NCBI GenBank assembly: GCA_965200035.1
Contig: OZ241334.1
Coordinates: 3,410,001-3,474,000 of the forward strand
DNA: 64,000 nt
From: UBA1952 sp965200035
GTDB lineage: Bacteria; Bacteroidota; Bacteroidia; Chitinophagales; Chitinophagaceae
Direction: 5' to 3'
The notes beneath the pieces were generated by a model, which was not told the origin of the DNA, did not search any database, and worked only from the letters and a program-made list of their open reading frames with translations. Shown here one piece after another: positions 58,890 to 64,000 of this stretch. Numbering within the stretch: position 1 is the first letter of the stretch; each line of letters starts with the position of its first letter. The position numbers and the translations under genes were made by a program.

Positions 58890-61800
58890 TTAGCCCTGCG
58901 GCATCTGAAGCTCCTGCGGATTTACCGTTCTCAGGCGTTTCAACTCAGTGAGGATGCGGCCGATCATGGTGTTCACATCGTTCATTTCTTTTGTCTCATT
59001 AGAGAGCGCGGTCACAGTGGCAATGATGTGGTCGGCAGTAGTCATATCGCCAGCCTTCAGTGCTTCCAGGTACACCTGGTACATGATGCTGATATCGCGC
59101 TGAGCATCGTTGGCAGCGCCTTCACGGGCCTTATCAGGCATACTGGCTACATAGCGTACATCATCACGCATATTGCGCACCAGCTTGTCTGTAAGGGCGC
59201 TGGCCTTCTTTATCGCACCTGCGCGGTAGTAAGATTCTGCCATGAAAAGCGCAGTGAAATCATAGGAATAAGAATGCTCCGTAATGCCGTTCATCACACG
59301 ATCCAGCACTTTTACTGCGTCCTCTTTTTTGCCTGTGGCAGAGAGCTTGTCTGCGAGGCGCGCTACGCTGATGCGGTAAGCGATGAACATCTGACGGTTC
59401 TTCTCATCAAAGTACACATCCTTGCGCTCAGCGCCGCCCCAGATGTAAGTATTCATAAACAGATTGTAGCTCTTGGGAATATCCATGAATCCTTGTTCCT
59501 GCTCTTGCTGTTGTGGTGGTGTACCGGCTGCCTGTGAGGGCTTGTTCATGCGGTAGGGCATGAGGTGGTACACGGTACCTTCGAGGCGCATATAATCCAC
59601 CAGATCACCGTAGCCACTCATCTCCTGGAGATTGCTGTAATATAGCGGACGCTTCCAGCCATTCTGCGCTACCATTGCCAGCATATTGAGCTGTGCGATG
59701 TCATCCTTCTGCAGCACATCCTGTGTGATGGAGAATTTCATTTCATTGCTGGTGTTGGCAGTATCGGCAGCGTACATCAGACCCATCTTAATCAATTCGT
59801 CCTTAGAGGGTACCGGCACTGTAAAATGCTTGGTCGGGATATAGTTTACCGGCTCTTCATCAATACCCGATAGTTTCTTGCCTTCCACCATATATTTACA
59901 GATATCGGTAAGCGGGAAGAAGCGATCCTGTGGAATGTTTGGCACGCCTAGTTGCGGCGCCATTTCAGCCGTTACATAACGGAGATAATTGCGGCGGTCG
60001 CCTACGAAATCTTCATGCTTCCATACCATCGGTACTGCGTCTGCATCGTTGATCTTGTAGTTCAGCTGATCGATATACCAGTCAATACCCAGGAGGCTGG
60101 TGTTGATGACCCTTACATCCGGGCGGATGCCTTCGATCTCCTGTGCATACCAAAGCGGATAAGTTTCATTATCACCAAAGGTGAACAGCACTGCATTTTT
60201 ATCCAGGCTCATCAGTGTATTGTATGCGGTAGCCCGTGCCAGTGTTTTCTTTGAGCGGTTGTGGTCGTCCCATTCTTTGGCGCACATCAGCACAGGTACG
60301 GCCAGCAGCGAGATAGCTACGATACCGCCAGCCACTACAGGACCCTTCGCTATACGCTTCGTCCATTCGTAAAGCATGAGCACACCGAGCCCTATCCAGA
60401 TAGCATACGCGTATGTAGAGCCGGCAAAGGCATAGTCACGCTCACGTGGTTGTAGCGGAGGCATATTCAGGTAGATGCCAATGGCGATACCGGTAAAGAA
60501 GAACAGCACGCCTACGACAATACCATCTTTCTTGCTGCGGTTGAACTGATACACCAGGCCAAAAATGCCCAGCAGGAATGGCAGATAATAAAGCTCATTA
60601 CGGGCGCCATTGTTCTTATAGCCATCCGCCATCTTGCTCATATCACCTACATTGCTGCCACCCAGCAGGCGGCCAATCGTATTGTCCAGGAATGGGATAC
60701 CGGATACCCAGTTGCCATTCTTGGCTTCGCCCTGTCCTTCAAAGTCATTCTGGCGGCCTACATAATTCCACATGAAATAGCGCCACCACATCCAGTTCAT
60801 CTGATAGCCAAAGAAGTAGGAGAGGTTATCGCCGGTAGTTGGTCTTTCATCGCCTTCAATGCCGAGGTATTGCTTGTAGAAGCTTACGTGCTGCGGATCA
60901 TTGCTATCGTAAATGCGCGGGAAAAGACGCATTTTTTCTGCCTCAAATACATACTTGGGCTTCTTGCCTACTACTTCATAAAAGTCCTTGCCATCCGGTG
61001 TCTTGCTTTTGGCGTATTTGTTGCCTTTGCTTTCAATCGATTCCAGCTTGGCGTCAAAGTCAGGACCATAAAGTAATGGCTGCTCCCCAAACTGCTCACG
61101 CTGTACGTAAGATACAAGGCTGAGTGTATTGTCCGGGTTGGTCATATCGATCGGAACATCGGCACGGGAGCGGATGATAGGAACAATATAGCTGGAGAAG
61201 CCAACCATGATGAAAATGATGCACAGGATACCGGTGTGCGCCAGATACCAGCCTTTCCTCTTTGATACAATCAGCAGGGCAATGGTAGCACCAATCAGCA
61301 GCGCCATTCCAAACAGCGCACCGATGTCAAACGGCAAATGGAGGTCATTTACAAACAACACATCGAACTTGGAGGCGATGATGGTAACGCCCTGAATAAC
61401 GCCGAACTGCACCAGCGCCAGACAAACGATGCCGATAAGAAAAGCGATCAGTGTACCACTCACCGTAGCCTTATAGCGGCGGAAGTAATATACCATTGCA
61501 ATCACCGGAATGGTCAGGAGGTTGAGCAAGTGAACACCAATGGAAAGGCCCACCAGATAAGCGATCAGCACCAGCCAGCGATCGGCATGAGGCTTGTCGG
61601 CCACATTCTCCCACTTGAAGATGGCCCAGAAAGAGAGGGCGGTAAACAGGGACGAAGTAGCATAAACTTCGGCCTCAACAGCAGAGAACCAAAAGGTATC
61701 TGAGAAGGTATAAGCGAGCGCGCCTACGGCACCCGCGCCAATAATCAGCACACGATTCAGGGTATCCGGCTCGGTACCTGCATTGAGCAGCTTTTTAGCC

Positions 61801-62099
61801 AGATGCGTGATGGTCCAGAAAAGAAATAAAATGGTAAGCCCGCTGGCTATAGCCGACCAGGCATTGATCATAATGGCTACGCTCTTCAGGTTGTTGCCGG
61901 CAAAGAGGCCGAATACGCGCTGCAGGAGCATGAACAGCGGAGCTCCCGGCGAATGGCCAACTTCTATCTTGTAGGCACAGGAAAGGAACTCTCCACAATC
62001 CCAGAAGGAAGCGGTGGCCTCCATGGAGAGGAGGTAAACGAGCGTGGCAATGCCGCCCACTATCCAGCCGGCAATGTTGTTGATTTTACGAAAATTCAT
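58890..62099 (-). CDS. DUF2723 family polytopic membrane protein (GT-C glycosyltransferase-like)
   Basis: 1069 residues. The N-terminal half has about ten to twelve membrane helices and the family opening VYLLSMEATASFWDCGEFLS, then YKIEVGHSPGAPLFMLLQRV; the acidic pair in the first loop (WDCGE) is the presumed catalytic site of GT-C enzymes. The C-terminal half (about 640-1069) is soluble, with a Gln-rich stretch near 880 and TPR-like helices at the end. DUF2723 is related to eukaryotic TMEM260, an O-mannosyltransferase, so a role in protein O-glycosylation is plausible but not shown here. Very common in Bacteroidota. Confidence 0.88.
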   Translation of the reverse strand: MNFRKINNIAGWIVGGIATLVYLLSMEATASFWDCGEFLSCAYKIEVGHSPGAPLFMLLQRVFGLFAGNNLKSVAIMINAWSAIASGLTILFLFWTITHLAKKLLNAGTEPDTLNRVLIIGAGAVGALAYTFSDTFWFSAVEAEVYATSSLFTALSFWAIFKWENVADKPHADRWLVLIAYLVGLSIGVHLLNLLTIPVIAMVYYFRRYKATVSGTLIAFLIGIVCLALVQFGVIQGVTIIASKFDVLFVNDLHLPFDIGALFGMALLIGATIALLIVSKRKGWYLAHTGILCIIFIMVGFSSYIVPIIRSRADVPIDMTNPDNTLSLVSYVQREQFGEQPLLYGPDFDAKLESIESKGNKYAKSKTPDGKDFYEVVGKKPKYVFEAEKMRLFPRIYDSNDPQHVSFYKQYLGIEGDERPTTGDNLSYFFGYQMNWMWWRYFMWNYVGRQNDFEGQGEAKNGNWVSGIPFLDNTIGRLLGGSNVGDMSKMADGYKNNGARNELYYLPFLLGIFGLVYQFNRSKKDGIVVGVLFFFTGIAIGIYLNMPPLQPRERDYAFAGSTYAYAIWIGLGVLMLYEWTKRIAKGPVVAGGIVAISLLAVPVLMCAKEWDDHNRSKKTLARATAYNTLMSLDKNAVLFTFGDNETYPLWYAQEIEGIRPDVRVINTSLLGIDWYIDQLNYKINDADAVPMVWKHEDFVGDRRNYLRYVTAEMAPQLGVPNIPQDRFFPLTDICKYMVEGKKLSGIDEEPVNYIPTKHFTVPVPSKDELIKMGLMYAADTANTSNEMKFSITQDVLQKDDIAQLNMLAMVAQNGWKRPLYYSNLQEMSGYGDLVDYMRLEGTVYHLMPYRMNKPSQAAGTPPQQQEQEQGFMDIPKSYNLFMNTYIWGGAERKDVYFDEKNRQMFIAYRISVARLADKLSATGKKEDAVKVLDRVMNGITEHSYSYDFTALFMAESYYRAGAIKKASALTDKLVRNMRDDVRYVASMPDKAREGAANDAQRDISIMYQVYLEALKAGDMTTADHIIATVTALSNETKEMNDVNTMIGRILTELKRLRTVNPQELQMPQG

Positions 62100-62316
62100 G
62101 CAGCGATATTAATTCGAGGCAGCAAAAAAAAGAAAAATACGGTGTTACGCAAATGTTTGACCGTATTAAATACTTGTTTTGTTGGGGATAAGTTTGATTT
62201 TGGGAAGGTATTAACGGGTTGGCGGGATCAGATGCGACATATTTCCCATATTGAAGAAAAAGTAAAATGGCGAACAAGACTGTCCGCCAACAAAAATATT
62301 AAATCATAGCCATACT

Positions 62317-62754
62317 TTAGACTAGCAGGTTGGAAAGGTGTTTCAGCTTTTCCGGAGCAATCATCTGGGCCATCTGTACGTCCGGCATTTGCTTCAGAAA
62401 TTCGGTAATCTGCTTTGCGTGATTTTCAGATGAACTGCTTTGGATCATCCACAGATAATCCAGATTTTTTGCTTCGGGCAACAAGCTCTGTTTATCGCTC
62501 TTTAATTTGTACAGCAGATAGCGGGCACCATTCAGCGGTACACAATATTGGTAGATGGCGTAATAGTTCTGATGCTCTTTAGTGGCCTGCACACATATAT
62601 CCAGCTCAGGCTCACGGCAAAAGTTCATATCAAAATGCTCATTGAGCATCCAGCAGAAGTAATAGGCCGGTAGGGGACTCACTATACCGATCAGGGCGGC
62701 GTCAGAGAAAAATTCTTCTTGCATAGCTGCAGTATTTAGCATCAATTTTGGCAT
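62317..62754 (-). CDS. IPExxxVDY family protein
   Basis: 145 residues, soluble. The name-giving motif appears in variant form, LPEAKNLDYLWMIQ, near residue 92. Other typical parts are PLPAYYFCWMLNEHFDMNF and YAIYQYCVPLNGARYLLYKL. The function of this Bacteroidota family is unknown. Start at 62754; an alternative Met lies ten residues in. Confidence 0.78.
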   Translation of the reverse strand: MPKLMLNTAAMQEEFFSDAALIGIVSPLPAYYFCWMLNEHFDMNFCREPELDICVQATKEHQNYYAIYQYCVPLNGARYLLYKLKSDKQSLLPEAKNLDYLWMIQSSSSENHAKQITEFLKQMPDVQMAQMIAPEKLKHLSNLLV

Positions 62755-62843
62755 ACCCGCTTGTGTTTGAAGATTTTTTTGAAATTACTACTTCAAAAGT
62801 CGGGCATCTTCACTTATTTCGCAACAACTAATTCATCTTTTTT

Positions 62844-63767
62844 ATGAGCGCTTATATAATCCTTGGTGTAATAATCATCCTCATATTATTCTGCCTTGTT
62901 ACTGTACAGCAGGGTACGGTGGCGGTCGTTACAGTATTCGGAAAGTACAAGCGGGTATTACGTCCGGGCCTCAATTTTCGTATTCCTTTTGTTGAAAATA
63001 TCTTCCGCAGAATCTCATACCAAAACCGTTCCATCGAGTTGAAATTTCAGGCAATCACTCAGGATCAGGCGAATGTGAACTTCAGCGCCATGATGCTGTA
63101 CTCGGTATTGAACCAGGAAACAGAAACGATCAAGAATGTAGCCTTTAAGTTTATGGATGAGCGCTCCTTCACACAAGCGCTGGTACGGTCGGTAGAAGGC
63201 GCTGTCCGGGCCTTTGTGGCTACCAAGAAGCAGAGCGAAGTGCTGCTGCTGCGCAATGAGATCATCCATCACGTAAAAGAGCAGCTGGATGTACAGCTCG
63301 AAGAATGGGGCTACCATCTGATTGATATCCAGATCAATGACATCACATTTGACGAAGCCATTATGCGCTCAATGGCGCAGGTAGTGGCTTCCAATAATCT
63401 GAAGGCTGCTGCGGAAAATGAAGGTCAGGCACTGCTGATCACCAAGACGAAAGCGGCAGAAGCAGAAGGCAATGCGATTAAAATATCGGCAGAAGCGGAG
63501 CGCCAGGCCGCGCAACTCAGGGGACAAGGCGTAGCGCTCTTCCGTGAAGAAGTAGCGCGTGGTATGGCCGTGGCGGCCAAAGAAATGGAATCGGCCAATC
63601 TGGATGCTTCGTTTATCCTGTTTTCCATGTGGACGGATGCGATCAAGCATTTTGCAGAAAACGGACAGGGCAACACCATTTTCCTGGATGGCTCCAACGA
63701 TAACCTGAACCATACTATGAAGCAGATGATGAGCATGATGCAGAATGACAATTTTAAGCGGAAGTAA
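62844..63767 (+). CDS. SPFH-domain (stomatin/prohibitin-like) membrane protein
   Basis: 307 residues. One N-terminal membrane helix (YIILGVIIILILFCLVTV), then an SPFH/band-7 domain (VAVVTVFGKYKRVLRPGLNF, RNEIIHHVKEQLDVQLEEWG, IDIQINDITFDEAIMRSMAQ) and an Ala/Glu-rich coiled coil (about 200-260, EAEGNAIKISAEAERQAAQL). Such proteins form large membrane-bound rings that organise membrane domains and proteases. An NfeD-type partner is not adjacent. The next gene starts 21 bases after the stop. Confidence 0.92.
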   Translation: MSAYIILGVIIILILFCLVTVQQGTVAVVTVFGKYKRVLRPGLNFRIPFVENIFRRISYQNRSIELKFQAITQDQANVNFSAMMLYSVLNQETETIKNVAFKFMDERSFTQALVRSVEGAVRAFVATKKQSEVLLLRNEIIHHVKEQLDVQLEEWGYHLIDIQINDITFDEAIMRSMAQVVASNNLKAAAENEGQALLITKTKAAEAEGNAIKISAEAERQAAQLRGQGVALFREEVARGMAVAAKEMESANLDASFILFSMWTDAIKHFAENGQGNTIFLDGSNDNLNHTMKQMMSMMQNDNFKRK

Positions 63768-63788
63768 GCTGCTGCAGCTAATTGCGGG

Positions 63789-64000
63789 ATGGCAAAGCGC
63801 CTGTCCACGTTTTCATTTATCTTAGCCCGTACAAATAAGCTTCTTCTGAAAACACCCTTTTTCCTGAAAGATTTCTTTCTTACGCGCCGCTGGTACTTCT
63901 CCATGGGAGGCTGTGCGGTGCTGTTCTTTCTTTCTTTTTTCTTTCCCCTGCTTTTCACGCTTGCCGTGCTGGCTACCATTAGTGTGATCACCGTTACCAT
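63789..64000 (+). CDS. N-terminal part of a DUF58-family protein (runs off the window)
   Basis: From ATG 63789 the frame encodes MAKRLSTFSFILARTNKLLL, then FFLTRRWYFSMGG followed by two hydrophobic segments (AVLFFLSFFFPLLFTLAVLA). The FFLTRRWY motif followed by a membrane pair is the typical opening of Bacteroidota DUF58 proteins, which usually act with MoxR ATPases. Only 70 codons are visible, and the exact start is uncertain. Confidence 0.6.
   Translation, partial: MAKRLSTFSFILARTNKLLLKTPFFLKDFFLTRRWYFSMGGCAVLFFLSFFFPLLFTLAVLATISVITVT

Overview
The window is most consistent with a chromosome segment from a Bacteroidota bacterium, probably order Chitinophagales. The evidence is: proteins with a signal peptide and a C-terminal T9SS (type IX secretion) sorting domain; promoters of the Bacteroidota form TTTG-N19-21-TAnnTTTG (clearest before rpsJ, sppA and the tRNA-Cys gene); an IPExxxVDY-family protein; a DUF2723 membrane glycosyltransferase-like protein; and AT-rich leaders without Shine-Dalgarno sequences. 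The order-level placement is inference from gene content, not a phylogeny.

Layout. 1-1.6 kb: 3' end of aconitase. 1.7-4.3 kb: an ECF sigma factor followed by a long protein that looks like an anti-sigma factor crossing both membranes. 4.4-8.5 kb: queuosine-precursor transporter, small hypotheticals, a DEAD-box RNA helicase, DoxX-like and TspO-like membrane proteins. 9-14.1 kb (minus strand): beta-CASP RNase, SurA/PpiC-type isomerase and a TlpA-like thiol oxidoreductase. 14.2-20.4 kb: small proteins, a TPR sensor histidine kinase and an NHL-repeat secreted protein. 20.4-24.6 kb: an accessory stretch with dispersed repeats, decayed duplicate small genes, a protein made of two internal repeats, and a GAF protein. 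24.6-33 kb: RecQ, deoxynucleoside kinase with FolK, SppA, a fasciclin protein, a thioredoxin-like protein and RarA. 33-40.4 kb: a 1570-residue M43 metalloprotease with ten near-identical Ig-like repeats and an M13 peptidase. 41.4-54.7 kb: the S10-spc ribosomal protein cluster from rpsJ to secY and map. 54.7-64 kb: a repeat-filled spacer, Lgt, a nucleoside phosphorylase, tRNA-Cys, a hypothetical secreted protein, DUF2723, IPExxxVDY, an SPFH protein and the start of a DUF58 protein.

How the genes fit together. Most are housekeeping: translation and secretion (ribosomal proteins, SecY, Map, Lgt, SppA, SurA-like PPIase), genome maintenance (RecQ, RarA), nucleotide and folate metabolism. The S10-spc cluster is unusual in three ways: neither the str genes nor the infA-rpoA-rplQ genes flank it, many of its spacers are 70-180 bp, and at least four spacers carry private inverted repeats whose distal arm ends just before the next start codon.

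The strongest unexplained signal is non-coding. Four spacers (8.7, 20.7, 40.6 and 55 kb) hold degenerate tandem arrays with a period of 21 bp (three arrays) or about 22 bp (one), close to two helical turns. They have different consensus sequences and all lie downstream of gene 3' ends. A second repeat family, a roughly 32-bp REP-like sequence, occurs seven times, twice as inverted pairs able to form hairpins.
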